Assembly (NCBI RefSeq): GCF_013032505.1
Contig: NZ_WQCG01000002.1
Span: 558,001 to 622,000 of the forward strand
DNA: 64,000 nucleotides
DNA from: Ruegeria atlantica
Lineage (GTDB): Bacteria; Pseudomonadota; Alphaproteobacteria; Rhodobacterales; Rhodobacteraceae
Direction: 5' to 3'
The notes under the pieces: model-generated
The model's input: the letters and a program-made list of their open reading frames with translations, nothing else
Databases searched by the model: none
What the model was told of the DNA's origin: nothing
Position numbers and translations under genes: made by a program
In this document: piece after piece, positions 26,655 through 35,769 of the stretch
Position numbering within the stretch: the stretch's first letter is position 1
Layout: every line of letters starts with the position of its first letter

Positions 26655-26751
26655 CCTCGCGGATTGCATAGAACCGCGTCATTCCTTACTCAACAAGCAC
26701 CTCAATCTGCCGCAGCTTCGTGACAATCTCGTCCGGCTTTTGTCGCTTGTT
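26641..26751 (-). pseudogene. Remnant of an IS3-family transposase OrfA
   Basis: On the minus strand the translation reads NKRQKPDEIVTKLRQIEVLV, a clear match to the OrfA start of IS3 elements (usual form KPEEIVxKLRQVxVLxxQG). After one stop codon it continues GMTRFYAIREVSMVA (usual GxxxxDAIREIGVTE). No OrfB or terminal repeats remain. The fossil runs into the 3' end of the MarR gene, so the insertion may have reshaped the last residues of that protein. Confidence 0.6.
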
Positions 26752-26972
26752 TCCTATCGCGAATTCTCCGATTTCCTTATACGTAACGGCGGACTACTTA
26801 AGTGGGGCATAGTCACTAAGTTGCAGTTCTCCAGCCAAATCACCCAAATTTGCATGCAAGAACGGCGGCGCTGTAACAATTTACTTTAAGTTCAAAATTT
26901 CTAAGCTTGAACACTACAGACTGCACACATAGAATACCATGAACCAGTGTGACAATTTCGTGGAGGCGGCCA
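26655..26972. other. Intergenic region between MarR and the thioesterase operon
   Basis: It contains the IS3 OrfA remnant (minus strand, to 26751) and the two TTTAAG boxes at 26885-26911. Nothing else is seen. Confidence 0.5.
26885..26911. promoter_or_regulatory. Two TTTAAG boxes before the thioesterase-RidA-thiolase operon
   Basis: TTTAAGTTCAAA (26885-26896) and TCTAAGCTTGAA (26900-26911) are spaced 15 bases apart, 62-88 bases before the proposed start at 26973. They match the nearly palindromic box TTTAAGCTTAAA found at 37440. A MarR operator is the likely role. Confidence 0.5.
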
Positions 26973-27395
26973 TTGCCTGGGCCATGTGCGCCTTTTTCAG
27001 TGACTCAAAAAATCCTGTTCCGGCATTGCGACCCGGCTGGGATAGTTTTCTATCCGCGTTACTTCGAGATGGTGAACGATGCGATAGAAGCATTGTTCAG
27101 CGATCAGATTGGATGGCCATTCGAGCACATGCACCAAACCCACGCGGGGCCAACGGTGGCGCTTGAGGCGACTTTCTCCGCTGTCAGTCGACATGGCGAC
27201 GTTTTGGACATGTGTGTCTCTGTCGAACGGCTGGGGAAATCCAGCCTACAACTGCGTACCGAGGGATGGTGCGACAATCAGTTGAGGTTCACAGTCGTCA
27301 ACACGATGGTCTGTATTGATGCAAACACGAAATCGACGCCTTGGCCCAAATCGGTAAGGAAAAAACTGGAACAACTAATGGGACCACAAGAATGA
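26973..27395 (+). CDS. Acyl-CoA thioesterase, 4-hydroxybenzoyl-CoA thioesterase family
   Basis: A hot-dog-fold thioesterase of about 140 residues. The family active-site segment is LFRHCDPAGIVFYPRYFEMV (about residues 15-34), with Asp in the DPAGI motif as the usual catalytic residue. I take the TTG at 26973 as start because GGAGG precedes it by six bases; a GTG at 26949 is an alternative. It overlaps ridA by four bases (ATGA). In the context of 2-aminobenzoyl-CoA catabolism it could release CoA from stalled aromatic CoA esters. Orthologous thioesterases accompany the Azoarcus aminobenzoyl-CoA genes, as far as I recall. Confidence 0.82.
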   Translation: MPGPCAPFSVTQKILFRHCDPAGIVFYPRYFEMVNDAIEALFSDQIGWPFEHMHQTHAGPTVALEATFSAVSRHGDVLDMCVSVERLGKSSLQLRTEGWCDNQLRFTVVNTMVCIDANTKSTPWPKSVRKKLEQLMGPQE

Positions 27396-27796
27396 AACCG
27401 CAAACCATTCAACCCGAAGGCTGGGCTCCGGCTCTTGGATATGCGAATGGCATGTTAATGGCAGACGGCACCTTGCATGTCGGCGGTCAGATCGGCTGGA
27501 ACGCTCAACAGGAATTTGTCGCCAAGGATTTTATCGGCCAGATGGAACAAACCCTGTCCAACATCGTCGCCATTGTCCGCGCGGCCGGGGGCGAAGTCGA
27601 AGATATCGGCCGTCTGACATGGTTTGTTAAAGACAAAGCTGAATACCTCGCCAATCAGCGGGAGGTGGGTCAAGCCTACCGAAAAATAATGGGCAAGCAT
27701 TTCCCTGCTATGTCGATGATCATGATAAAGGATCTGGTCGAAGACGAGGCATTGCTTGAAATCGAGGCCACAGCTTATATCGCGCCAAATGTCTGA
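27392..27796 (+). CDS. RidA/YjgF family enamine-imine deaminase
   Basis: A 134-residue RidA-fold protein: LHVGGQIGWNAQ near residue 28, a trimer-interface region around EDIGRLTWFVKDKAEY, and the C-terminal segment MIKDLVEDEALLEIEATAYI, where the conserved Glu sits. RidA enzymes hydrolyse reactive enamines/imines to ketones and ammonia. The gene is translationally coupled to the thioesterase and followed by a thiolase. The 2-aminobenzoyl-CoA monooxygenase/reductase product carries an enamine (2-amino-cyclohexene), so a pathway-specific deaminase role is an attractive inference. Confidence 0.85.
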   Translation: MKPQTIQPEGWAPALGYANGMLMADGTLHVGGQIGWNAQQEFVAKDFIGQMEQTLSNIVAIVRAAGGEVEDIGRLTWFVKDKAEYLANQREVGQAYRKIMGKHFPAMSMIMIKDLVEDEALLEIEATAYIAPNV

Positions 27797-27808
27797 ACTG
27801 GGGTAACC

Positions 27809-29011
27809 ATGGAAGCATTCATCTGCGACGCAGTTCGGACTCCAATCGGACGTTACGGGGGCTCTTTGTCCCAGATCCGGCCCGACGACATGGCCGCACA
27901 CGTCATTCGATCTCTTGTCGGGCGCAATTCGTCCGTCGACTGGTCCGTGCTGGATGAGATCGTGCTGGGTTGTGCCAATCAATCAGGTGAAGATAACCGC
28001 AACGTCGCCCGGATGGCCGGGCTGTTGGCCGGCCTACCGGTCGAGGTGGCGGGCTTCACGGTAAACCGGCTTTGCGCTTCGGGTATGGATGCGGTGTCTG
28101 TTTCTGCGCGCGGAATCAAGGCGGCAGAATATGACCTCGTCATCGCCGGTGGAGTGGAAAGCATGACCCGGGCGCCGTTTGTGATGCCGAAAAGTGATAC
28201 CGCTTATAGCCGTGCTGCTGAAATTCACGATACGACGATTGGCTGGCGCTTTGTGAATCCTGCGATGAAGGCAGCCTTCGGGATCGACAGCATGCCGGAA
28301 ACCGCAGACAATGTCGCCGAAGACTGGGGCATAAGTCGCGCAGATCAGGACGCCTTTGCGCTGCTCTCGCAACAACGCTGGCAGGCGGCGCATGCGGCTG
28401 GTCTGTTTGCAGATGAACTCGCGCCTATTTCGATCCCGCAGCGTCGCGGCGAACCGATTGTGTTTGACACAGACGAACATCCCCGGCCCAGCACACAACT
28501 GGAAAAACTGGCTATGCTTCGCGGGATTAACGGAACAGATAAGAGCGTGACGGCAGGCAATGCTTCGGGTGTGAATGACGGGGCCGCGGCCCTGCTGCTG
28601 GCATCTGAAAAAGCCATCGAAACCCATGGGTTGACGCCGATGGCCCGCGTGGTCGGTAGCGCCTCAGCCGGGGTTGAACCGCGTGTTATGGGCATTGGCC
28701 CCGTTCCGGCAGTTCGCAAGCTTTTGGCGCGGACAGGGCTGACTATCGAAGATATGGATATCATCGAATTGAATGAGGCGTTTGCCAGTCAGGGGCTGGC
28801 CTGTCTGCGAGAACTGGGCATTGCTGATGATGCTGAACACGTCAACGCAAATGGCGGTGCCATAGCAATGGGCCATCCACTGGGTATGACCGGTGCGCGG
28901 CTGGTTCTATCAGCGTCGCATCAGTTGCGGCGTAGCGGAAAACGTTATGCCCTGTGCACAATGTGCATTGGTGTCGGTCAAGGGACGGCCATTATTCTGG
29001 AACGCGCCTGA
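27809..29011 (+). CDS. Acetyl-CoA acyltransferase (beta-ketothiolase, PcaF/FadA type)
   Basis: A 400-residue thiolase. The nucleophilic cysteine is C89 in [12 protein letters not shown], the His is in [14 protein letters not shown] near residues 347-360, and the second cysteine is in [11 protein letters not shown] near residue 385. Length and motifs fit degradative thiolases I. Third gene of the thioesterase-RidA-thiolase operon, 12 bases after ridA. It should perform the final thiolytic cleavage of the CoA-bound ring-opened intermediate to acetyl-CoA or a succinyl/glutaryl-type CoA ester. Confidence 0.92.
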   Translation: MEAFICDAVRTPIGRYGGSLSQIRPDDMAAHVIRSLVGRNSSVDWSVLDEIVLGCANQSGEDNRNVARMAGLLAGLPVEVAGFTVNRLCASGMDAVSVSARGIKAAEYDLVIAGGVESMTRAPFVMPKSDTAYSRAAEIHDTTIGWRFVNPAMKAAFGIDSMPETADNVAEDWGISRADQDAFALLSQQRWQAAHAAGLFADELAPISIPQRRGEPIVFDTDEHPRPSTQLEKLAMLRGINGTDKSVTAGNASGVNDGAAALLLASEKAIETHGLTPMARVVGSASAGVEPRVMGIGPVPAVRKLLARTGLTIEDMDIIELNEAFASQGLACLRELGIADDAEHVNANGGAIAMGHPLGMTGARLVLSASHQLRRSGKRYALCTMCIGVGQGTAIILERA

Positions 29012-29092
29012 GGCCAATCCTGCCAGCCCATGGTGACTGTACCAGGGGGGCAAAATGCCCTTACGTGGTTCTTGGACGCGATGATTGCCACC

Positions 29093-30706
29093 TCAGGGTT
29101 TGAGGCGGAATCTTTGGATCTTTCCGGTCTGCGTTTTAGGGAGAGCATCCAAAAACTTGATGCTTCGCGGATATTTGTATGGAGCGATACTTGCTTTGAC
29201 ATGATCCTGCAGGAGCTTGATCGTTTCATCGCTGGCGTCATAGCCATCAGCCAGCACTACATGCGCCTGTACAATTTGTCCGCGCGCCTCGTCCGGGGCG
29301 GCGATCACCCCACATTCCGACACTGCCGAATGTGAAAGCAGCGCGGCTTCGACCTCGGGCCCGGCAATATTATAGCCAGACGATACAATCATATCGTCGC
29401 TGCGGGCGGCAAAGTGTAGATACCCTTCCTCGTCCATCACAAAGCTGTCGCCAGTCACGTTCCAGCCGTTTTGCACGTAAATTGCTTGTCGGTCGTCAGC
29501 CAGATAACGACAACCGGTCGGACCGCGCACCGCCAGTCTTCCGACCTCGCCAGCGGGCATATCGTTGCCATCGTCGTCCAGAATGCGCACCTCGTAGCCG
29601 GTTACCGGTTTACCAGTACAAGCGGGGCGGTGATCGTCAAATCGGTTTGATATAAAGATGTGCAGCATCTCGGTCGCACCAATACCATCCAGCATCGGCT
29701 TGCCGGTCTTTTCGATCCAGGCGTCATAGACCGGTGCTGGCAGAGTTTCGCCAGCAGAGACAGCCGCCCGCAGAGAAGACAAATCAGCGCCCTCTTCCAT
29801 CGCCTGCAACATGAAACGATAAGCAGTTGGCGCTGTGAAACAGACGGTTGCTTTGTACTGCTCGATGATTTCAACCATATTCGGCGGGCTGGCTTGTTCC
29901 AGCAGTGTGGCCGCCGCGCCAAAACGCAACGGAAAAATCGCAAGTCCGCCCAAACCGAATGTAAAAGCCAGCGGCGGCGAACCAATGAACACATCCCTTT
30001 CGGTCACGCCCAGAACCTCGTTGGCGTATCCGTCCGCTATGATCAGCAGATCACGATGAAAATGCATCGTGGCTTTGGGGTCGCCGGTTGTACCTGACGT
30101 AAAACCCAGTAGCGCCACGTCGTCACGCCCAGTCTCGACTGCGTCGAAACGCACCGGTTTTTCCAGCGCAAGCCGGTCCAGTTCGGCATCATGATTTGAC
30201 GTGCCATCAAACCCGATCACGGATTTGAGAAAGCGAGAATCCTTTGCACAAGTCTCCAACTCATCCATAAGCCGCATGTCGCACAGTGCATGGGTGATCT
30301 CGGCTTTGTCTACAATCGCCTTCAACTCAGCGGCCCGCAACATGGGCATTGAGTTCACCACAACTGCACCCGCCTTTGTTGCGGCCAGCCAGCAGGCTAC
30401 CAGCGCCGGATTGTTGGCGGATCGGATCAGCACCCTGTTACCGGGTTTCACACCCAGGTCGTCGACCAGCACATGCGCCAGGCGGTTGGTCCAGTCGGAA
30501 AGCTCTTTGTAGGTGCGCCGTCTGCCATTTCCGATTAGCGCCGTGTGATCGCCAAAACCCTTTTCAACCATTGCATCGGTCAATTGCACCCCCACATTGA
30601 GGCGTTCCGGATATTCGAACCCTTCAAGATTGAATTCGGGCCACATGTCTGCAGGAGGTAGATTGTTGCGGGTAAAGGTATCGGTATGCGCGGTCGGTCC
30701 AAGCAT
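29093..30706 (-). CDS. 2-Aminobenzoate (anthranilate)-CoA ligase, benzoate-CoA ligase family
   Basis: A 537-residue adenylate-forming enzyme. The P-loop-like A3 motif is LLGFTSGTTGDPKATMHFHR, A5 is DGIGATEML, A8 contains FAARSDDMIVSSGYNIAGPE, and the A10 Lys is in LPKTQTGKIQRFRL. The TEML and SSGYNI variants are those of the benzoate/2-aminobenzoate-CoA ligase group. It forms the CoA thioester of anthranilate made by kynureninase. First choice of substrate is inferred from the neighbouring kynureninase and 2-aminobenzoyl-CoA monooxygenase genes; benzoate cannot be excluded. GGGAGGGAA precedes the ATG. It is the last gene of the minus-strand operon SDR-crotonase-ACAD-ligase. Confidence 0.85.
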   Translation of the reverse strand: MLGPTAHTDTFTRNNLPPADMWPEFNLEGFEYPERLNVGVQLTDAMVEKGFGDHTALIGNGRRRTYKELSDWTNRLAHVLVDDLGVKPGNRVLIRSANNPALVACWLAATKAGAVVVNSMPMLRAAELKAIVDKAEITHALCDMRLMDELETCAKDSRFLKSVIGFDGTSNHDAELDRLALEKPVRFDAVETGRDDVALLGFTSGTTGDPKATMHFHRDLLIIADGYANEVLGVTERDVFIGSPPLAFTFGLGGLAIFPLRFGAAATLLEQASPPNMVEIIEQYKATVCFTAPTAYRFMLQAMEEGADLSSLRAAVSAGETLPAPVYDAWIEKTGKPMLDGIGATEMLHIFISNRFDDHRPACTGKPVTGYEVRILDDDGNDMPAGEVGRLAVRGPTGCRYLADDRQAIYVQNGWNVTGDSFVMDEEGYLHFAARSDDMIVSSGYNIAGPEVEAALLSHSAVSECGVIAAPDEARGQIVQAHVVLADGYDASDETIKLLQDHVKASIAPYKYPRSIKFLDALPKTQTGKIQRFRLKP

Positions 30707-30708
30707 TC

Positions 30709-31854
30709 TCAGTTCCCTCCTTGAAACGCGGCCATGGTTTGGCGCGCGATCACAACACGCTGAACATCCGAAGCACCCTCATAGATACGCAACGCACGGA
30801 TATCTCGATACAATTCCTCGACTTTCTGCCCGTATTTGACACCATCGCCGCCGTGTAATTGCACGGCCTTGTCGATAACTTGTTGCGCCTGATCGGTTGA
30901 AAACAGTTTTGCCATCGCCGCTTCTCGCGTAACCCGCGCGGCCCCGCTATCCTTGGCCCAGGCGGCCCGATAAACAAGCAGGGCAGCCGCATCCACATCC
31001 ATTGCCATGTCCGCGATATGACCTTGCACCATCTGTAATTCGAAAAGCGGCGCACCCTGCACCTGGCGCGCGTGGACCCGGTACAAAGCTTCATCCAACG
31101 CCCGGCGGGCGAAACCCAGTGCAGCGGCGGCCACTGTTGTTCGAAACACATCCAGCGTTGCCATCGCCACTTTGAACCCCTGACCGGCCGCTCCGAGAAG
31201 GGCTGTTTTGGGGATCCGTACATCCGTAAATCGTAAGGTCGCCAACGGATGCGGCGCAATAACCTGCAGACGTTCGACAACTTCGAACCCGGGTAGCCCA
31301 GCGGGTACAACAAATGCGCTCAATCCTCGTGCCCCCGGCGCTTCTCCGGTTCGGGCGAACAGCGTATAGACGTCCGCGATACCCCCGTTTGAGATCCAGG
31401 TCTTTTCGCCGTTCAACACATAATCATCACCGTCCAGCGTGGCGGTCATCGTCGAATTGGCCACGTCTGATCCCGATTGCGGCTCGGTCAGCGCAAAAGC
31501 GGCAATCGCCTTTCCGGTTCGTGTCAGCGGCAGCCACTCTCCCTTTTGCGCGTCGGTTCCAAATAACGAGATCGCCCCGGTTCCCAACCCCTGCATCGCA
31601 AAGGAAAAGTCCGCCAAGCCATCATGGCGGGCCAGTGTTTCCCGGATCAGCGAAAGCGTCCGGACATCCAGCTCACCACCCGTATGCTCCAACCATCCCG
31701 CTGCACCCAGATCCGCGACCAACTTGCGACAAGCAACATCTATTTCAGCATGAACTACGTTAAGATTGTCCGCACACCAGCGTTCAAGGGAGGTTGCTAG
31801 ATCCCGATGCCGATCGTCCAAGAACGGCCACTGCAAAAAACTTCGATCAGCCAT
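30709..31854 (-). CDS. Acyl-CoA dehydrogenase
   Basis: A 381-residue flavoprotein of the acyl-CoA dehydrogenase family. FAD-contact segments are [15 protein letters not shown] and TWISNGG; the C-terminal helix holds [20 protein letters not shown], and [10 protein letters not shown] contains the catalytic Glu region. It starts two bases before the ligase gene ends upstream in the operon order (gap of two bases to the ligase ATG). In the aminobenzoyl-CoA region it would desaturate an alicyclic or ring-opened CoA ester. It is not the glutaryl-CoA type. Confidence 0.88.
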   Translation of the reverse strand: MADRSFLQWPFLDDRHRDLATSLERWCADNLNVVHAEIDVACRKLVADLGAAGWLEHTGGELDVRTLSLIRETLARHDGLADFSFAMQGLGTGAISLFGTDAQKGEWLPLTRTGKAIAAFALTEPQSGSDVANSTMTATLDGDDYVLNGEKTWISNGGIADVYTLFARTGEAPGARGLSAFVVPAGLPGFEVVERLQVIAPHPLATLRFTDVRIPKTALLGAAGQGFKVAMATLDVFRTTVAAAALGFARRALDEALYRVHARQVQGAPLFELQMVQGHIADMAMDVDAAALLVYRAAWAKDSGAARVTREAAMAKLFSTDQAQQVIDKAVQLHGGDGVKYGQKVEELYRDIRALRIYEGASDVQRVVIARQTMAAFQGGN

Positions 31855-31934
31855 TTCGACGCCCGCCTATCCTCAATTTCAAATTGCTCCCGCCCGAAGT
31901 GCCCAGAGATCGAAAAAATACGCGGTCCAATGGA

Positions 31935-32735
31935 TCAGTCTCCCTCGAACACCGGACGTTCTTTAGCGACAAACGCATTATAGGCGCGTTCAAAATCTCC
32001 GGTCTGCATGCAGATGGCCTGCGCCTGCGCTTCGGCCTCGATCGCCTGCTCAATCGACATCGACCATTCCTGCGCCAGCATGGTCTTGGTGATCATGTGC
32101 CCGAAATTCGGACCCGCCGCGATCTGGCCTGCCAGCTTCAACGCCGCGCCTTCCAGCTGATCGGCGTCCACAATCCGGTTGTGAAACCCCCAGGCGGCTC
32201 CCTCATCTGCGGACATGGATCGCCCGGTATAAAGCAATTCGGCCGCCCTGCCCTGACCGATGATCCGGGGAAGAATGGCGCAGGCCCCCATATCGCAACC
32301 TGCAAGCCCGACACGGGTAAACAGGAAGGCAACCTTGGCTTCTGGTGTCGCAATCCGAAGGTCCGATGCCATCGCTATGATGGCGCCGGCGCCGACGCAA
32401 ACGCCGTCTATAGCAGCGATGATCGGCTTGCCGCAGTTAATCATGGCCTTCACCAGATCGCCCGTCATGCGGGTAAAGCGAAGCAGTTCTTTCATGTTCA
32501 TTCGGTTCAGTGGACCGATGATGTCATGCACATCTCCACCCGAGCTGAAATTGCCGCCGTTCGACGCAAATACAACCGCCTTTACTTCGTCGTCGTAATG
32601 CAGATCGCGGAACCAATCGCGCAGTTCGGCATAGCTTTCGAAGGTCAGCGGGTTCTTACGGTCCGGACGATCCAAGGCGACTATCGCGATTCCGTTTTCT
32701 ATTTTGCATTTGAAGTGCGTGGTGTCGGCGTTCAT
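31935..32735 (-). CDS. Enoyl-CoA hydratase/isomerase (crotonase) family protein
   Basis: A 266-residue crotonase. CoA and oxyanion-hole elements are [34 protein letters not shown] and [40 protein letters not shown] is the region after the second oxyanion strand. The Glu usual for hydratases is replaced in VCVGAG (normally GxxxGGG-E), so the reaction may be an isomerisation, hydrolytic ring cleavage or other crotonase chemistry. ATG at 32735 follows AAGGAAG. The open frame further upstream overlaps the SDR gene and is rejected. Confidence 0.85.
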   Translation of the reverse strand: MNADTTHFKCKIENGIAIVALDRPDRKNPLTFESYAELRDWFRDLHYDDEVKAVVFASNGGNFSSGGDVHDIIGPLNRMNMKELLRFTRMTGDLVKAMINCGKPIIAAIDGVCVGAGAIIAMASDLRIATPEAKVAFLFTRVGLAGCDMGACAILPRIIGQGRAAELLYTGRSMSADEGAAWGFHNRIVDADQLEGAALKLAGQIAAGPNFGHMITKTMLAQEWSMSIEQAIEAEAQAQAICMQTGDFERAYNAFVAKERPVFEGD

Positions 32736-32779
32736 TGCGCTTCCTTCCTTGGGGCTCGGTTCCTTGGCCCAACTCGATC

Positions 32780-33535
32780 CTAGATTTCGCCCCCCGACAG
32801 GGTCAGCGAATGCCCGTTGACCGAGCGCGCCGCATCCGAGCAGAGCCACAACGCGGTCCCGGCGACCTCGTCGGTTTGGACGAACCGGCGTTGCGGATTT
32901 GTCTTATAAAGCGACTTTGTAGCGTCCTCTGCACTCAGGCCAGTCTTGTCCATGATGGTCTTTATCGACCGCTCCAGTAGCGGGGTATCTGTGAAGCCGG
33001 GACAGATCGCGTTGACGGTAATATCGCTCTGAGCCAGTTCCAGGGCCAAGGCGCGGGTCAGCCCCACGACCCCGTGTTTAGCGGCGACATACCCCGAGAC
33101 ATAGGGATATCCTTTAAGGCCGGCGGTCGAGGATATGGCTATCAGACGTCCCCATCCTGCTTCTTTCATACTGCCCAGACTGGCTTGCCACAGGTTGAAC
33201 ACGCCTGTCAGATTGACTGAAATCGTGCTTTCAAAATCCTCGGTCGTCATCTTTGAAAACGGCATGCTAGGCGCCGTGCCTGCGTTGGCAATCGCGATCT
33301 CTACTGGCCCATGATGATCAATACACTCTTGCAGTGCTTGATCAACCGAAGCGCGATCCGTTACGTCACAAACGCCCGCAAGCCCGTCGATCCGTGCGGC
33401 GACTTCGTTCAACTGCTCGGCACGGCGACCAAGTATCGATACGTTAGCGCCTTGGCTTGCAAACAGGGCCGCAATTTCAGCGCCAACCCCGCTGCCGCCG
33501 CCGCTGACCACAACGTGTTTTTGATCGATACTCAA
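32780..33535 (-). CDS. Short-chain dehydrogenase/reductase (3-hydroxyacyl-CoA dehydrogenase-like)
   Basis: A classical SDR of about 251 residues: cofactor motif [12 protein letters not shown] (TGxxxGxG type), NAG at IANAGTAPS, catalytic Ser in AISSTAG, and YVAAK with Tyr and Lys. An Asp in the position after beta-2 is replaced by GRR, which hints at NADP(H). I choose a TTG start at 33535 because GGAGG precedes it; the frame from the GTG at 33574 would add 13 residues. It is the first gene of the SDR-crotonase-ACAD-ligase operon and could oxidise a 3-hydroxy CoA ester in the ring-degradation sequence. Confidence 0.85.
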   Translation of the reverse strand: MSIDQKHVVVSGGGSGVGAEIAALFASQGANVSILGRRAEQLNEVAARIDGLAGVCDVTDRASVDQALQECIDHHGPVEIAIANAGTAPSMPFSKMTTEDFESTISVNLTGVFNLWQASLGSMKEAGWGRLIAISSTAGLKGYPYVSGYVAAKHGVVGLTRALALELAQSDITVNAICPGFTDTPLLERSIKTIMDKTGLSAEDATKSLYKTNPQRRFVQTDEVAGTALWLCSDAARSVNGHSLTLSGGEI

Positions 33536-33581
33536 TGGGCCCTCCGATGTTGACTCAATCCTACAAGGACCCACAAAACCA

Positions 33582-33609
33582 TTTCAAGAGAAAATATTTT
33601 AAGTAGAAA
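33582..33609. promoter_or_regulatory. TTTAAG-type boxes before the SDR-ligase operon
   Basis: TTCAAGAGAAAA (about 33583-33594) and TTTAAGTAGAAA (about 33598-33609) lie 48-75 bases upstream of the SDR start on the minus-strand operon. They resemble the boxes at 26008, 26885, 26900 and 37440. Positions may be off by one base. Confidence 0.45.
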
Positions 33610-33668
33610 GCTTTTGGATGCAAAGCGCAGCTGTCGTTGGCATGCCCTGCACCCGCCCAGTTTTGGAT

Positions 33669-34907
33669 TTAGGTAACAGTTTCGCGTTCGCTGTATTTCT
33701 TCTCAGTCCAGACCTTGCGCTCAAAGCAGTCCGCCATCACCTCGACGGCGTCAAACAGGTCAACATAGCGCAGGTAATACGGAGCCAGCCCAAAGCGCAT
33801 GATGCCCGGTTCGCGGAAATCTCCAATCACGCCCTGCTCAATCATCGCTTTGACAACCGGGTAACCGTTTTCGAAATAGAGCGAAACCTGACTGCCCCGC
33901 TCATCAGGGTCGCGCGGCGATACCACCTCTAGCCCGCGCAGAACCGGATGCTGTTCGACAAGCTCTATGAATGTGTCGCACAGAGATTGGCTCTTGCCGC
34001 GGATCGCCCTCAAATCAACCCGGTCGAAGAATTCCAACGCGGCGTCTACACCTCGCAGCGCCAGCGCACTCTGGGTTCCGACGAGAAAACGTTTAATGCC
34101 TTTGGTCGGTACAAACTCGTGGTTGAACGCAAACGGGTCCGCATGACCCCACCAACCGGAAAGCGGCTGATGCGCGGCGTCATGATGACGTTCAGCGACA
34201 TAGATATAAGCCGGCGATCCGGGGCCGCCATTGAGGTATTTATAGGTGCAACCAACCGCGAAATCGGCCTTGATCGCATCCAGTTCCATCGGAACGACGC
34301 CGGCAGAATGGCATAGATCCCAGATGATCAACGCACCCGCATCATGAGCCAGCTTGGTAATCTTCTCCATATCCAGCAATTTACCTGTCCGGTAATCGAC
34401 GTTGGACAACAGGACGACGGAAACCTGTTCATCAATCAGATCCTCAAGACTGTCGGAATCGACACCCAGCAAGCGGCGCGACGCCCCCTCTTGCGAAGTC
34501 ATGGCTCCTTCGCAAACATAAAGATCGGTGGGAAAGCTGCCTTTTTCCGACACGATGACCTTACGATCCGGGCGCAACGCCATGGCTGCACGCAAGGCTT
34601 TGTAGATATTGATCGAGGTACCATCACACACGATGGTCTGGCCAGGCGCGGCACCGATCAACCGACCAACACGATCGCCAAGGCGCTCGGGCAGTGTGAA
34701 CCAGTCAGCCGCCCCCCAGCTACGGATCAACCCGTTACCCCATTCGTCTTCGACTGTTCGACTCAGAACGTCGACACTGCGCTTGGGCAATGCCCCTAAG
34801 GAGTTCCCGTCGAGATAGATCACCCCGTCCGGCAACTGAAATTCGTCCCGACACGCAGCCAGTGCATCCTGTGAGTCCAGCGCGGCGCAGTCATCTCTTG
34901 TCAGCAT
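33669..34907 (-). CDS. kynU: Kynureninase
   Basis: A PLP enzyme of about 412 residues that cleaves L-kynurenine to anthranilate and alanine. Family features: YLDGNSLGALPK near the start, VCDGTSINIYK, SNVDYRTGKLLDM, IWDLCHSAGVVPMEL with the PLP Asp, and GCTYKYLNGGPGSPAYIYV with the Schiff-base Lys, followed by GWWGHADPFAF. Two adjacent ATG codons (34910, 34907) follow AAGGGA; spacing favours the second. It diverges from the GntR-TDO operon. Its product anthranilate is the substrate of the ligase at 29093-30706. The gene for kynurenine formamidase, which is needed between TDO and this step, is not in the window. Confidence 0.95.
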   Translation of the reverse strand: MLTRDDCAALDSQDALAACRDEFQLPDGVIYLDGNSLGALPKRSVDVLSRTVEDEWGNGLIRSWGAADWFTLPERLGDRVGRLIGAAPGQTIVCDGTSINIYKALRAAMALRPDRKVIVSEKGSFPTDLYVCEGAMTSQEGASRRLLGVDSDSLEDLIDEQVSVVLLSNVDYRTGKLLDMEKITKLAHDAGALIIWDLCHSAGVVPMELDAIKADFAVGCTYKYLNGGPGSPAYIYVAERHHDAAHQPLSGWWGHADPFAFNHEFVPTKGIKRFLVGTQSALALRGVDAALEFFDRVDLRAIRGKSQSLCDTFIELVEQHPVLRGLEVVSPRDPDERGSQVSLYFENGYPVVKAMIEQGVIGDFREPGIMRFGLAPYYLRYVDLFDAVEVMADCFERKVWTEKKYSERETVT

Positions 34908-34952
34908 CATCTTTCCCTTGGGTCTGGCGCTCAAATCTTCCCCATGACGCTT

Positions 34953-35004
34953 TACACAATAAGGTTTCTATGTCCATATTATATAAAATGTACTAATTTG
35001 TGTA
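34953..35004. promoter_or_regulatory. Inverted repeat in the kynU-gntR divergent promoter region
   Basis: TACACAA (34953-34959) and TTGTGTA (34998-35004) are perfect inverted half-sites in the 106-base AT-rich region between the divergent kynU and gntR genes. They could be operator half-sites for the GntR regulator. A shorter related motif (TGTGT...ACACA) occurs before the monooxygenase gene at 37465-37478. Confidence 0.4.
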
Positions 35005-35013
35005 TAACGCAAC

Positions 35014-35769
35014 ATGCGAAAATCTGCTGCCGAAGAAGTATATGGTCAGCTCCGTCAGATGATTCTGCGGGGTGAGCTTTCGGACGGCCAAAGCCTCAAG
35101 GCTGCGGCTTTGCAAAGTGAATTCGGCTTTGGGACGACACCGCTGCGCGAGGCATTGAACCGATTAAGCGCTGAGCAACTGGTTGTTAATTCCTTCAATC
35201 ACGGCTTCCGCGTGGCTCCGATTACGCTGGACGAACTCAGGGACCTCGACAGAACCCGCCTGTTACTTGAAACCGAAATGCTAGTGTCTTCGATCCGCGA
35301 TGGGGATGAAGATTGGGAGGGGAGAATCGTTGCCAGTCATTACCAATTGGCCAAGCACAGACCACCCGGTTTGGACGCAACATCCGAGGCGACGGAAAAA
35401 TGGGCGGCGCGGCACCAAAGTTTTCATGAAGCACTGATTTCAGCCAGCGGCTCCCATTGGATGAATACTCTGTTGGAGCAGATCGAAACGCAGCGCACGC
35501 GCTATCATCGCTACATCCTGGTACGTGCGAAGCAAGTTGCGGCGGAACAGCCAGAAGTCAGAGATGTCGTTAACGAAAAACTTTCGAAAGTCATGGGGAT
35601 CGCCGTTCATACACCGTTGATGGAGGCGACTCTGGATCGGGAAGAACGCAAAGCCCGCGACCTGATGACCGAACATATAAACCTGACATCCGACGCCTAT
35701 CAGTCGATTCAGTCCCTGTTTCCGGAAAACGCGCAGAACAAGCCAACCCCTGAGGAGCCATCGCCATGA
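35014..35769 (+). CDS. GntR-family (FadR/FCD-type) regulator of kynurenine catabolism
   Basis: A 251-residue regulator. The N-terminal winged helix reads EEVYGQLRQMILRGELSDGQ, then LQSEFGFGTTPLREALNRLS. The C-terminal all-helical FCD domain (from about residue 80) contains ARHQSFHEALISASGSHWM with the metal-binding His. Its stop overlaps the TDO start (ATGA), so the two are co-transcribed. Because kynureninase diverges from it, it most likely controls tryptophan/kynurenine breakdown and responds to a pathway metabolite. Confidence 0.88.
   Translation: MRKSAAEEVYGQLRQMILRGELSDGQSLKAAALQSEFGFGTTPLREALNRLSAEQLVVNSFNHGFRVAPITLDELRDLDRTRLLLETEMLVSSIRDGDEDWEGRIVASHYQLAKHRPPGLDATSEATEKWAARHQSFHEALISASGSHWMNTLLEQIETQRTRYHRYILVRAKQVAAEQPEVRDVVNEKLSKVMGIAVHTPLMEATLDREERKARDLMTEHINLTSDAYQSIQSLFPENAQNKPTPEEPSP

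Noticed and set aside
29045-29060. GGGC-AAAAT-GCCC hairpin between the convergent thiolase and ligase genes as a terminator
   Set aside because: The stem has only four pairs and lacks a clear T-run.
31794-32783. Plus-strand open frame of 329 codons opposite the crotonase and acyl-CoA dehydrogenase genes
   Set aside because: Antisense shadow; no start signal and no protein-like motif.
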